Source: Phreatobacter sp. (lineage in GTDB: Bacteria > Pseudomonadota > Alphaproteobacteria > Rhizobiales > Phreatobacteraceae). Taken from it: a DNA stretch of 64,000 nucleotides. The notes beneath the pieces were generated by a model that worked only from the letters and a program-made list of their open reading frames with translations, had not been told where the DNA came from and ran no database searches. Every line of letters starts with the position of its first letter. Position 1 is the stretch's first letter. The stretch lies in NCBI RefSeq assembly GCF_022843985.1, contig NZ_JALHMP010000016.1, positions 1 to 64,000 of the forward strand. Direction: 5' to 3'. The position numbers and the translations under genes were made by a program. Below are positions 33,057 to 41,907 of this stretch, in pieces.

Positions 33057-33779
33057 TCACAAACCGTTGATCCGCATCAGCGCCTGGAAATGCTTGGTCG
33101 CCTGGTAGTCTAGGACCTGCATCCACTCCCGCGCCGTCTGCCGCGCCTGCTCGTCGGGGATGATCTTCAGCGGCAGTCCGGTCGACAGGGCCAGAACCTG
33201 CTGTCGGCAGGCACGTTCCAGGTAATAGAGATCGTCGAAGGCGACCGCGACCGTCGGCCCGCCAATGGTCACGCCGTGATGTTCGAGGAAGATCACGTCG
33301 GCATGGGGATTATCCTTCTGCGCCTGGGCGATGCGTTCTCCCTCATCGGCGTTGAGCGCCACGCCACCGAAGCCCTGATAGGCGGTCCGGCCGAGGAAGC
33401 GGCAGGCCGTCTGGTGCGCCATTTCCAACCGGCCGCCCTCCACCATGGTGAGGGCGGTGGCATGGGGCATGTGCACGTGGAGGATCGCCTGGTGGCGCGG
33501 ATTGGCGCGGTGGCCGGCGACGTGGATGTTGCGGGCGGTCGCCTCCACCTCGCCCCAGCCCTGGTGGATCGTGCCCTCGCCGTCGATCAGCAGCAGGTCG
33601 TCGGGGCGCATCTCACCCCAGTGGATGCCGTAGGGATTGATCAGGTAGCGCTCGTCCGCGCCGGGCACCACGACGGAGAAGTGGTTGCAGATGCCCTCGT
33701 TGAGGTCGAACCGTGCGGCCAGCCGCAGCGCTGCCGCGAGGTCGCGCCGCAAGGTCCCGATATCGGCGGTGGCGGACAT
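33057..33779 (-). CDS. Class II aldolase/adducin-family protein
   Basis: 240 residues with the zinc-binding histidines of the class II aldolase head domain: ILHVHMPHATALTM and FLEHHGVTIGG, plus NEGICNHFSVVVPG at the N-terminus and LINPYGIHWGEM. Enzymes of this family cleave sugar phosphates (fuculose-1-phosphate, ribulose-5-phosphate epimerisation), but many alphaproteobacterial members have no known substrate. No sugar genes adjoin it. It follows infC on the same strand, but the infC terminator lies between them. Confidence 0.88.
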   Translation of the reverse strand: MSATADIGTLRRDLAAALRLAARFDLNEGICNHFSVVVPGADERYLINPYGIHWGEMRPDDLLLIDGEGTIHQGWGEVEATARNIHVAGHRANPRHQAILHVHMPHATALTMVEGGRLEMAHQTACRFLGRTAYQGFGGVALNADEGERIAQAQKDNPHADVIFLEHHGVTIGGPTVAVAFDDLYYLERACRQQVLALSTGLPLKIIPDEQARQTAREWMQVLDYQATKHFQALMRINGL

Positions 33780-33820
33780 GCCTGTCTCCCGGATCTGATG
33801 TGCTCGGGCTGATCCCGAAA

Positions 33821-33850
33821 CGAAAACGCCTGCGATCGGATCGCAGGCGT
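33821..33850 (-). terminator. Rho-independent terminator of infC
   Basis: Perfect 11-bp inverted repeat ACGCCTGCGAT / ATCGCAGGCGT with a 3-base loop (33826-33850). On the minus strand it is followed by TTTTCGTTT. It begins 38 bases after the infC stop. Confidence 0.9.
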
Positions 33851-33888
33851 CGGTGACAATGCAGGGTCGCGCCGGAGGCCGGCAAGCC

Positions 33889-34428
<540 letters not shown>

Positions 34429-34445
34429 GGGGGCGTCTCCTTGCC
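34429..34445 (-). promoter_or_regulatory. Ribosome-binding site that decides the infC start
   Basis: Minus-strand AAGGAG (34437-34442) followed by ACGCCCCC and then ATT at 34426-34428. The 8-base spacing is ideal for ATT and much too long for the downstream ATG. Confidence 0.75.
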
Positions 34446-34657
34446 ACGTTTCTGGGACCGGATCGCCGCAGGCCGCGCCCCTGCCGACGGGGAAAGACGC
34501 ATACCCACCTGCGGATCATCCGGAGGCTGGGGAAGATCGGGAGAAACGCCGCGAAAGTCAATGGTTGCCGGCGTTTTGTGCGCCTGTCTTGCCTCCGGGG
34601 CGCGCGGCCGGGTAGTCAGGACCGCCCCCGGCTTTCCCGTTTCGGAGATATGCCACC

Positions 34658-35419
34658 GTGATCACCCTCCCCGAACCGGATTTCCTGACGGTCGGAACTG
34701 GCGCTGCCGCCCGCCGCATCGCCTGGCGCCATGTTCCGGGGCGGGAACCGACCATCGTCTGGCTGGGCGGCTTCAAGTCCGACATGAAGGGCACCAAGGC
34801 CGAGGCGCTCGCTGCTTTCGCCGCGCGGACGGGCCGGGCCTTCCTCCGCTTCGACTATTCCGGCCACGGCGAATCGGAAGGTTCCTTCCAGGAGGGGACC
34901 ATCTCCCGCTGGTCCGAGGAAGCCGCCGCCATGGTCGCGCGGGCCGGACCGCGACCGGTCCTCGTCGGCTCCTCCATGGGCGGCTGGATCGCTCTCCTGG
35001 TCGCCCGTCGCATGGCCATCCCCCCTACCGCCATGGTGCTGATCGCCCCCGCTCCGGACTTCACCGAGGCGCTGATGTGGCCGTCCTTCCCCGAGGAGGT
35101 CCGGCGGACGATCATGGCCGAGGGCTGCTGGATCCGTCCCTCAGCCTATGATCCGGGCGGCTATCCCATCACCCGGGCCCTGATCGAGGACGGGCGCCGC
35201 AACCTCGTCCTCGGCGGCCTGGTGGAGACGGGCTGCCCTGTCCACATCCTGCAGGGCATGCAGGATCCGGACGTGCCCTGGCGCCACGCCATGCTGCTCG
35301 CCGAAAAGATAGCCCGCGACGACGTGGTGCTGACGCTGGTCAAGGACGGCGACCATCGCCTGTCCCGCGACGAGGACATCGCGAGGCTCGAAGAGGCGGT
35401 CGCCGCCATGGCGCCATAG
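34658..35419 (+). CDS. Alpha/beta hydrolase
   Basis: 253 residues from GTG 34658. Alpha/beta hydrolase fold with oxyanion segment IVWLGGFKSDMKG, FDYSGHGESEG, nucleophile elbow GSSMGG (Ser near 110), acid in QGMQDPDVPW and catalytic His in KDGDHRLS. It resembles the ABHD10-like esterases that often lie divergent from infC in related genomes. It is cytoplasmic, with no signal. The substrate, probably a carboxylic or thioester, is unknown. Confidence 0.88.
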   Translation: MITLPEPDFLTVGTGAAARRIAWRHVPGREPTIVWLGGFKSDMKGTKAEALAAFAARTGRAFLRFDYSGHGESEGSFQEGTISRWSEEAAAMVARAGPRPVLVGSSMGGWIALLVARRMAIPPTAMVLIAPAPDFTEALMWPSFPEEVRRTIMAEGCWIRPSAYDPGGYPITRALIEDGRRNLVLGGLVETGCPVHILQGMQDPDVPWRHAMLLAEKIARDDVVLTLVKDGDHRLSRDEDIARLEEAVAAMAP

Positions 35420-35435
35420 GCGCCGGCCATCGTTG

Positions 35436-35453
35436 ATTCCATTATCCGGGAAT
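35436..35453. promoter_or_regulatory. Candidate operator before the XRE-cupin regulator
   Basis: ATTCC-N8-GGAAT inverted repeat in an AT-richer stretch, 15 bases upstream of the regulator ATG. It overlaps where its promoter must be, so autoregulation is plausible. Confidence 0.35.
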
Positions 35454-35467
35454 GATACTCTCGGAAC

Positions 35468-36067
35468 ATGGACAGCGCCGCGGATTCGACCGACCACCTC
35501 GACCAGATCGTCGCCCAGCGCGTGCGCGATCTGCGGGCCGCCAAGGGCCTGACCCTGGATCAGCTGGCGGCCCTGTCGGGCGTGTCCCGTGCCATGATCT
35601 CGCGGATCGAGCGCGCCGAGGCGAGCGCCACGGCGGTTCTCCTGGTCAAGCTCGGTGCGGCCCTCGGCGTTACCCTCGGGGCGCTTTTCGAAAGGCCGCA
35701 GCCGCGGCCTGATCCGGTCCGCCGTGCCGCCAGCTCGGCCGTGCGCACCGACCCCGAAACCGGCTACACCCGCCGCAATGTCGCCCCGCCCAATGCCTCC
35801 GGCACCGATATCGTCGAGGTCATGCTGCCGCCGGGCAAACGTGTCGCCTATGACAACATCGTCGTCATCCCGGTCGAGCAGTTCGTCTGGGTCTTCGCGG
35901 GGACGCTGACCCTGACCTATGACGGCCTGACCACCGACCTCGGACCCGGTGATTGCCGGGTGATGCGGCTCGACACCCCACTGGTCTTCGAGAATCGCAC
36001 CGATGCGCCGGCGCGCTACTGCGTCGTGCTGGTGTCCCATGCCGCGCCTCCGGGACTGCGCCGATGA
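35468..36067 (+). CDS. XRE-family regulator with C-terminal cupin
   Basis: 199 residues: an XRE helix-turn-helix at about 15-70 (RVRDLRAAKGLTLDQLAALSG, MISRIERAEASATAVLL), then a cupin domain at about 110-195 (VMLPPGKRVAYDN, EQFVWVFAGTLTLTYDG, GDCRVMRLDTPLVFEN). The histidines that bind metal in enzyme cupins are not obvious here, so the cupin is probably a ligand sensor. Its stop overlaps the start of the double acetyltransferase gene (ATGA), a common arrangement for this regulator type. Confidence 0.9.
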   Translation: MDSAADSTDHLDQIVAQRVRDLRAAKGLTLDQLAALSGVSRAMISRIERAEASATAVLLVKLGAALGVTLGALFERPQPRPDPVRRAASSAVRTDPETGYTRRNVAPPNASGTDIVEVMLPPGKRVAYDNIVVIPVEQFVWVFAGTLTLTYDGLTTDLGPGDCRVMRLDTPLVFENRTDAPARYCVVLVSHAAPPGLRR

Positions 36068-37095
36068 TCACGATCGAAACGCTCGATGCCGCGGCGATCA
36101 GGCACCACCGGCCGGACCTGGCGGCGGTTCTGGTCGACTGTGTCACCCATGGGGCCTCGGTCAGTTTCATGAAGCCCTTCGGCCAGGCGGAAGGCGAAGC
36201 CTTTTTCGGGCGCGTCGCCGACAGCGTCGCCGCCGGGGATACCGTTCTCGTCGCCGCCTTTCTCGGCGACCGCGTCATTGGCACCGCCCAGCTCGGGCTC
36301 GACATGCCGCCGAACCAGCCCCATAGGGCCGAGGTGAAGAAGATGCTTGTCCATTCCCATGGGCGCCGTCAGGGCATTGCCGGTTCGATGCTGCGGCGTG
36401 TCGAGGAGGAGGCGCTGTCACGCGGCCGCCATCTCCTGATCCTCGATACTGCGAGCGAGGAGGCCAGGCGCGTCTACGAGCGTGGCGGCTGGTCGCGTTT
36501 CGGCTTCGTGCCCGACTTCGCGCTGCTGCCGGATGGCGGCTTCTGCGACACCACCTACTATCTGAAGGACCTGTCACCGCCGCGCGGGACGCCCGTCTCG
36601 GCGGCAAGCGTGCGCGACGCGACCGCGGCGGACATGCCGGCCATCCTCGCCATCGTCAACCACGCCATCGCCACCAGCACCGCCATCTGGTCGGACGAGC
36701 CGGTGGATCTCGCCAGCCGCCAGGCCTGGCTGCGCGACCGCCTGGCAACAGGCAGTCCGGTGCTGGTCGCGGAGGACGACGGCGCCGTTGTGGGCTTCGG
36801 CTCCTACCTGCAGTTTCGCGCCTGGTCTGGCTACCGCAATGCCGTCGAGCATTCCGTCTATGTGCGCGACGACCGGCGTGGCTCCGGCGTCGGCTCGGTG
36901 CTGCTCGCGGGCCTGCTCGCGCGCGCCAAGGCCGCCGGCAAGCATGTGATGATCGGCGGGATCGAGGGCCGGAACACCGCCTCGCTGCGGCTGCATCGGC
37001 GCGCCGGCTTCATCGAGGTCGGCCGCATGCCGGGCATCGGCGAGAAGTTCGGCCGCAAGCTCGATCTCGTCTTCGTGCAGAAGCAGATCGCCTGA
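36064..37095 (+). CDS. Two-domain GNAT acetyltransferase
   Basis: 343 residues from ATG 36064. The first GNAT domain is about 1-170 (VKKMLVHSHGRRQGIAGSML is the acetyl-CoA site, then YERGGWSRFGFVPDF). The second is about 178-343 and is phosphinothricin-acetyltransferase-like (VRDATAADMPAILAIVNHAI, VEHSVYVRDDRRGSGVGSVLL, LHRRAGFIEVGRM). Both keep the (Q/R)xxGxG/A motif, so both may be active. Usually these are separate genes. Co-translation with the XRE-cupin regulator suggests control by a small-molecule amine or toxin, but the substrate is unknown. Confidence 0.87.
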   Translation: MITIETLDAAAIRHHRPDLAAVLVDCVTHGASVSFMKPFGQAEGEAFFGRVADSVAAGDTVLVAAFLGDRVIGTAQLGLDMPPNQPHRAEVKKMLVHSHGRRQGIAGSMLRRVEEEALSRGRHLLILDTASEEARRVYERGGWSRFGFVPDFALLPDGGFCDTTYYLKDLSPPRGTPVSAASVRDATAADMPAILAIVNHAIATSTAIWSDEPVDLASRQAWLRDRLATGSPVLVAEDDGAVVGFGSYLQFRAWSGYRNAVEHSVYVRDDRRGSGVGSVLLAGLLARAKAAGKHVMIGGIEGRNTASLRLHRRAGFIEVGRMPGIGEKFGRKLDLVFVQKQIA

Positions 37096-37119
37096 GCGGC
37101 CCGCCCGCGGTGCCGCTCA
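37093..37119. terminator. Inverted repeat spanning two convergent stop codons
   Basis: TGAGCGGC (37093-37100) and GCCGCTCA (37112-37119) form a perfect 8-bp stem. Each arm contains the stop codon of one of the two converging genes. No T-run follows, so it may be a weak bidirectional terminator or an mRNA-end stabiliser. Confidence 0.45.
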
Positions 37120-37854
37120 ATCCGCCCCGTAGCGGTGCAGGGTCGCCCCATTGCTGCGCAGCCAGGCCTTGGCCGCGTCCATGCCGGGACACAGATCCCG
37201 GACGATCCGCCAGAACCGCGCCGAATGGTTCATCTCCCGGAGATGGGCCACCTCATGCGCGGCCAGATAGTCGACCACGAAGGGCGGGGCGAGGATCAGG
37301 CGCCAGGAATAATTGATCGCCCCCGACGAGGAGGCCGAGCCCCAGCGGCTCGCCTGGTCGCGGATGCCGATGCGGGTCACCTTGACGCCGAGCCGCTTGG
37401 CATAGTGCCGCGTCGCCGCCTCGAGGTCCTTACGGGCCTCGCGCTTGAGGAAGTCCTGCACGCGGCGGGACAGGAAGGCCGCATCGCCCGAAACGAGGAT
37501 GGCGCCTTCCTCCACCGAAACCGTGCCGCGTCGTTCCGGGCTGTGGACGACCGTGTGGGGCACGCCGCGGAGCGGCACCACGGCGCCGTGGGCGAAGCCG
37601 AGTGCCTCGGGAATGCGGTTGAGCCGGGTGGCGATCCAGGCGCCATGCCGCTCGGCGAAGCCGATGGCGTCGGCGAGCCTGGCCCGCGCCGGCATGGAGA
37701 GCACGGCGTCGCGGCTCGCGGCGCGCACCCTGAGGGTGAAACGGCGCGCCTGCGGCAGGCGGCGCAGTTCCACCGCATAGGGCACACCCTCATGCGAGAC
37801 GGTGATCGCCTGCGGATCGGGCTCGCGCTGGAACAGCCTGCGGATGATCGACAT
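37117..37854 (-). CDS. YgjP/SprT-like zinc metallopeptidase
   Basis: 245 residues with the zinc motif HEVAH (200-204) in DYLAAHEVAHLREMNHS, and the family pattern RWGSASSSGAINYSWRLILAP before it. YgjP/DUF45 (M48-like) proteins are cytoplasmic metallopeptidases; one is an accessory factor for restriction systems, but most have unknown targets. No restriction genes are visible here. The third zinc ligand is expected about 10 residues downstream (NHSARFW). Confidence 0.88.
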   Translation of the reverse strand: MSIIRRLFQREPDPQAITVSHEGVPYAVELRRLPQARRFTLRVRAASRDAVLSMPARARLADAIGFAERHGAWIATRLNRIPEALGFAHGAVVPLRGVPHTVVHSPERRGTVSVEEGAILVSGDAAFLSRRVQDFLKREARKDLEAATRHYAKRLGVKVTRIGIRDQASRWGSASSSGAINYSWRLILAPPFVVDYLAAHEVAHLREMNHSARFWRIVRDLCPGMDAAKAWLRSNGATLHRYGAD

Positions 37855-37979
37855 GCGATCAGATTAACCGAGTCGGCTGTGCGGAGGCCAGCCGCGAAGA
37901 CGGGGCCGTCCGGACACCGCCACGGTCTGCTGCCAGCCCGGAGCGGGAATACGCGACCGGCGGATCCCGTCCGCCGGGG

Positions 37980-39317
37980 TCAGTCGCCCTTCGCCGCGTC
38001 CGCGGTGCGCCCGCCGTGGATCATCTTGAGCACCGTCGCCTTGGCGGACGGCTTGTCCTTGGCGGGAGCCTTGGCGGCCTGGGCCTTGCGATAGGCATGG
38101 GTGCGCATGAAATCCATCACGCGGGGGGCGATGTCGGCCCGGAAACGCGAGCCGTTGAAGACGCCGTAATGTCCGACCGCCGGTTGCAGGTGGTGATGGC
38201 GCATGTCCTCGGGAATCGAGGTGGCGAGCCCGTGGGCCGCCAGCGTCTGTCCGCCGCCGGTGATGTCGTCCTTCTCGCCTTCGACCGTCAGCAGCGCGAC
38301 GCGCTTGATCGCCTTGGGATCGACCCGCTGGCTGCGATGCATCATCGTGCCGCGCGGCAGGTGATGCTCGACGAAGACCCGCTCGATGGTCTGCAGGTAG
38401 AATTCGGCGGTGAGGTCCATCACCGCCAGATATTCGTCGTAGAATCCACGGTGCTTCTGCGCGTTGTCGCCGTCGCCCTTGACGAGGTTGTGGAACATTT
38501 CGCGATGGGCGTCGACATGGCGGTCGAGATTCATCGACATGAAGCCGTTGATCTGCAGGAAGCCCGGATAGACCGGCCGCATCATACCGGGATGCGGGAA
38601 CGGCACGGTGGTGATGACGTTGCGCCGGAACCAGTCGGTGCCGCGCTCCTCGGCGAGCTTGTTGACCGCGGTGGGGTTGGACCGGGTGTCGATCGGGCCG
38701 CCCATCAGGGTCAGCGTCGTCGGGACATAGGGATCGTCCTCGGCCTCCATGCGCGCCACGGCCATGAAGACCGGCACCGCCGGCTGGCAGACCGCCATGA
38801 CATGGGTGTCCGGGCCGAGAAAATGCAGCATCGAGATGACGTAGTCGACATAGTCGTCGAGGTCGAAGCGCCCGTCCGCCAGCGGCACCATGCGGGCGTC
38901 GAGCCAGTCGGTGATGTAGACCTCGTGGTTCGGCAGGAAGGCCTCGACCGTGCCGCGCAGCAGCGTCGCGTAATGGCCCGACATCGGGGCGACGATCAGC
39001 ACCTTGGGGTCTGGCCGGCGACGCGCCGGAACCGCGCGCTGGAAATGAACCAGGTCGCAGAAGGGCCGCTTCCATACGACGGTCTCGGTCACCGCGACGC
39101 GTTCGCCGCCGACAAGCGCCGTCGGCAGATCGAAACCCGGCTTGCCGTAGCGCCGGGTGGCGCGCTCGAACATTTCCGCGCCGGCGGCCATCTGCTTGGC
39201 CATCGGCATGTGCGAGAAGGGATTGACCGGGCTGTTCAGGGCCAGCTTGGTGGCGTCGGCCATGGCCCGATAGGGCGACAGCATGGCGTGGGTGGCTTCG
39301 TACCAGTGGTAAAGCAC
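37980..39317 (-). CDS. phaZ: Intracellular polyhydroxyalkanoate depolymerase
   Basis: 445 residues; hydrolyses stored poly-3-hydroxybutyrate granules. The start is GTG 39317 with GGAGG 7 bases upstream. The N-terminal MLYHWYEATHAMLSPYRAMAD is characteristic of the i-PhaZ family. The catalytic elbow has cysteine in place of serine (MAVCQPAVPVF, Cys177), as known for this family. LTVEGEKDDITGGGQT carries the acid and PAVGHYGVFNG the histidine. The C-terminus is a Lys/Ala-rich tail of about 45 residues. Confidence 0.93.
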   Translation of the reverse strand: MLYHWYEATHAMLSPYRAMADATKLALNSPVNPFSHMPMAKQMAAGAEMFERATRRYGKPGFDLPTALVGGERVAVTETVVWKRPFCDLVHFQRAVPARRRPDPKVLIVAPMSGHYATLLRGTVEAFLPNHEVYITDWLDARMVPLADGRFDLDDYVDYVISMLHFLGPDTHVMAVCQPAVPVFMAVARMEAEDDPYVPTTLTLMGGPIDTRSNPTAVNKLAEERGTDWFRRNVITTVPFPHPGMMRPVYPGFLQINGFMSMNLDRHVDAHREMFHNLVKGDGDNAQKHRGFYDEYLAVMDLTAEFYLQTIERVFVEHHLPRGTMMHRSQRVDPKAIKRVALLTVEGEKDDITGGGQTLAAHGLATSIPEDMRHHHLQPAVGHYGVFNGSRFRADIAPRVMDFMRTHAYRKAQAAKAPAKDKPSAKATVLKMIHGGRTADAAKGD

Positions 39318-39560
39318 GCAAATGCCTCCGGGGACGGGGAGGATTGGGGCAGGTCGCTTCAGTCCGGTCGGGCGACCTGTCGGGTCTTGGCGTCAGAAAA
39401 AGGCCCACAAACCCGCACAGTTCCAATCTCGATTGCTGCACTGCCAAAATTTGTAACGGACTTGCTCCAGCCCAGGCAACCTGAAGCGTGCAGGGTCAGG
39501 CGTTAACCCGCAATGAACGTGGTATTCGAGTGACATCAGACGAAAGACGAAGTGCGGCCG
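39318..39560. promoter_or_regulatory. Intergenic region with a hairpin upstream of phaZ
   Basis: 243 bases between phaZ and the ABC permease gene, containing the phaZ promoter and leader. A perfect 8-bp inverted repeat CAGGTCGC / GCGACCTG (39350-39379) lies about 35-60 bases before the GTG, within the probable leader. The part near 39440-39530 is AT-richer. I see no tRNA or other gene here. Confidence 0.4.
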
Positions 39561-40358
39561 TCACTCGCCGCTGGACAAGAGGGTTCCAGCGTCCCGCGCG
39601 CTATCCAGCAGGGCTGCGAAGGCGAAGGAGGCCGCGACGATCCACAGCACGTTGAGCGCGGCGGCGGCCACCAGCAGGTCGAGGCGCAGCACGCCCTCCG
39701 ACAGCACCGCTCGCATGCCCTCGAAGACATGGGTCGGCGGCAACGCCAGGGCGAAGGGCTTCAGCCAGGCCGGCAGCACGCTCAGGGGATAATAGACGCA
39801 GCAGAGCGGCCAGAAGACGAACATAATGGTCCAGGCGAGGCTCTCCGCGCCGAGACCGTGGCGCAGGATCAGGCCGCAGACGACGAGCCCGACCGCCCAG
39901 CCGGTGACGACGAGCAGCGCGAAGAAGGCGGCGAAGCCGATTCCCAGCCGCGCCAGGTCGAAGCCGAAGAAGGCGATGGCGAGGATGGTCGCCGGGATCA
40001 TGCCGACCGCGAGCCGGGCGAGGCTCATCACCATCAGGGCGGCGACGAACTCGGCCGGCCGCAGCGGGCTCATCAGAAGATTGCCGAGATTGCGCGACCA
40101 GACCTCCTCGAGGAACGAGATCGAGAAGCCGATCTGTCCGCGGAAAAGCACCTCCCAAAGTAGCAGGCCCGATACCAGCGCCCCGCCGACGAACAGCGTG
40201 CTGTTGGTCGCGCTCATGGCATAGGTCTGCAGGAACCCCCAGGTCAGGAGATTGAGCACCGGCCAGTAGACAAGTTCGAGAAGCCGCGGCCAGGACGAGG
40301 CGAGGAGATAGATGTAGCGCAGGCAGAGCGCGCCGACGCGCTGGATGGAAAAGCTCAT
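39561..40358 (-). CDS. ABC-2 type transporter permease
   Basis: 265 residues from ATG 40358, with about six membrane segments (STLFVGGALVSGLLLWEVLF, FAAFFALLVVTGWAVGLVVCGLIL, LLVAAAALNVLWIVAASFAFAALL) and the ABC-2 motif PLSVLPAWLKPFALALPPTHVFEGMR. It would form an exporter with the ATPase encoded two genes upstream. The start overlaps the TrpF-like stop by ATGA. The substrate is unknown. Confidence 0.9.
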   Translation of the reverse strand: MSFSIQRVGALCLRYIYLLASSWPRLLELVYWPVLNLLTWGFLQTYAMSATNSTLFVGGALVSGLLLWEVLFRGQIGFSISFLEEVWSRNLGNLLMSPLRPAEFVAALMVMSLARLAVGMIPATILAIAFFGFDLARLGIGFAAFFALLVVTGWAVGLVVCGLILRHGLGAESLAWTIMFVFWPLCCVYYPLSVLPAWLKPFALALPPTHVFEGMRAVLSEGVLRLDLLVAAAALNVLWIVAASFAFAALLDSARDAGTLLSSGE

Positions 40359-41014
40359 GCAGCCCTCACCGCCGCCATGAAGGCGGCGAGCTTTTCCGGG
40401 TCGAGATGGCCGTCGGTCCTGACCCCCGTGCACAGGTCGACGCCGAAGGGCGCCACTTTTGCGATCGCTTCGCCGACATTGGCCGGCGTCAGGCCACCGG
40501 CGAGGAAGACCGGCCGGCGCGTTGCCCGGACGAAGGCGCGGCTGACGTCCCAGTCATGGGTCCGGCCGGTCCCGCCGAGTTCGCGCATCGTGCCGCCCGG
40601 CTTGCCCGAATCCAGCAGGAAGGCATGGACATAGGGCTCGTAGCGCGGGATCAGGTCGAGCGCTGCCGGGCCGTCGACATGAATGACCTGGACCCGGCGG
40701 ATGGCGGGCAGGGACACGGCGAGGACGGCGATCTCGGCAGGATCGATATGGTCGACGATCTGGATCGTGCTGGCACCGCAATGCCGCACGTGCTCTGCGA
40801 TTTCGAGCCCGGTCAACCGCGAACTGAGGAGGAACGTCGCGATCGGCGGCGGTACCTCCGCGGTGATCGCCCGGATGGTCGCATCATCGACCATGCCCGA
40901 TCCCGGCGGCGTGGCGGCGACCATGCCGAGCGCATCGGCGCCGGCGGCGATCGCCATCTCGGCCTCGGCCAGCGAGGAAATGCAGCAGATCTTGATGCGG
41001 GTGCGGGCACTCAT
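40355..41014 (-). CDS. Phosphoribosylanthranilate isomerase (TrpF)-like protein in an ABC operon
   Basis: 219 residues with a (beta/alpha)8 fold typical of TrpF. The base Cys is retained in RIKICCISS (KICG in normal TrpF), the acid Asp in HAFLLDSGKPGG, and GGTGRTHDW and FLAGGLTPANVGEAI are present. The phosphate-binding end differs (DLCTGVRTDG instead of DVSSGVE). It is wedged between the ATPase and permease genes with ATGA overlaps at both ends, and no trp genes are near. It is probably a paralog with a changed substrate, perhaps making or modifying the exported compound (inference). Confidence 0.8.
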   Translation of the reverse strand: MSARTRIKICCISSLAEAEMAIAAGADALGMVAATPPGSGMVDDATIRAITAEVPPPIATFLLSSRLTGLEIAEHVRHCGASTIQIVDHIDPAEIAVLAVSLPAIRRVQVIHVDGPAALDLIPRYEPYVHAFLLDSGKPGGTMRELGGTGRTHDWDVSRAFVRATRRPVFLAGGLTPANVGEAIAKVAPFGVDLCTGVRTDGHLDPEKLAAFMAAVRAA

Positions 41015-41760
41015 GCGGCATTCTCCCGGCGGCCACGCGCCACGTCGAGGAAGACCTCCTCGAGGCTGCTGCGGCCGTAGCGGCGGATGAGGTCGGTGGG
41101 CGACGCGTCGTCCTCGATGCGCCCCTGTTTCAGCATGATCACGCGGTCGCAGAGCCGTTCGACCTCGCCCATGTTGTGCGACGCCAGGAGGATCGCCGCG
41201 CCGCGCCGGTCGCGGTAGCGCTCCAGATGGCCGCGGATCCAGTCGGCCGTATCCGGGTCGAGCGAGGCTGTCGGTTCGTCCAGCAGCATGACCTCCGGTT
41301 CGTTGATGAGGGCCTTGGCGAGGGCCACCCGCGTCTTCTGTCCGGCCGAGAGCTTACCCGAAGGCCGGTCAAGCAGGGCGGTAAGGTCGAGTTCGTCGGC
41401 CAGCCTCGCGATACTGGCGGACAGGTCCGGCACACCGTAGAGCATGCCGAAGACCTGGAGATTCTGCCGGACGGTCAGCCGGTGCGGCATGTCCACATAG
41501 GGGCTCTCGAAATTCATCCGGTGCAGCACGTCGTGGCGTCGCCGCACCATGTCCGTCCCGAGCACGCGGACCGTGCCGGATGTCGGCAGGACGAGCCCCA
41601 TGATCATGCCGATCGTCGTCGACTTGCCGGCCCCGTTGCCGCCGAGCAGCGCCGTCGTCGAGCCGCCGGCCACGGCAAAACTCAGCCCGGCGACGGCCCT
41701 GACGGGTCCGTAATCCTTGATCAGGTTCTCGACCTCAATGGCGGCGGTAGGAGGGCTCAT
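41011..41760 (-). CDS. ABC-2 transporter ATP-binding protein
   Basis: 249 residues. Walker A GGNGAGKST (40-48), Q-loop near FESPYVDMP, signature KLSAGQKTRVALAKAL, Walker B VMLLDEPTASLDP and H-loop ASHNMGE. CcmA/DrrA-type exporter ATPase. It is the first gene of a three-gene overlapping operon with the TrpF-like protein and the permease. The signature LSAGQ replaces the usual LSGGQ, a common variant. Confidence 0.92.
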   Translation of the reverse strand: MSPPTAAIEVENLIKDYGPVRAVAGLSFAVAGGSTTALLGGNGAGKSTTIGMIMGLVLPTSGTVRVLGTDMVRRRHDVLHRMNFESPYVDMPHRLTVRQNLQVFGMLYGVPDLSASIARLADELDLTALLDRPSGKLSAGQKTRVALAKALINEPEVMLLDEPTASLDPDTADWIRGHLERYRDRRGAAILLASHNMGEVERLCDRVIMLKQGRIEDDASPTDLIRRYGRSSLEEVFLDVARGRRENAA

Positions 41761-41907
41761 GACGGTTCACATGGGGCGGTTGCCCGGTCAGGGCAAATGA
41801 AAAGCGGTGATGGACGTCCCGCAGCGTGCAAGGCCGCCCTGCTTCCATCGGCTTGACCCTGTCCCGGCCGCGGCGCAAGCCTTGGTTCCCTGCTGCCCCC
41901 GCCCGTC

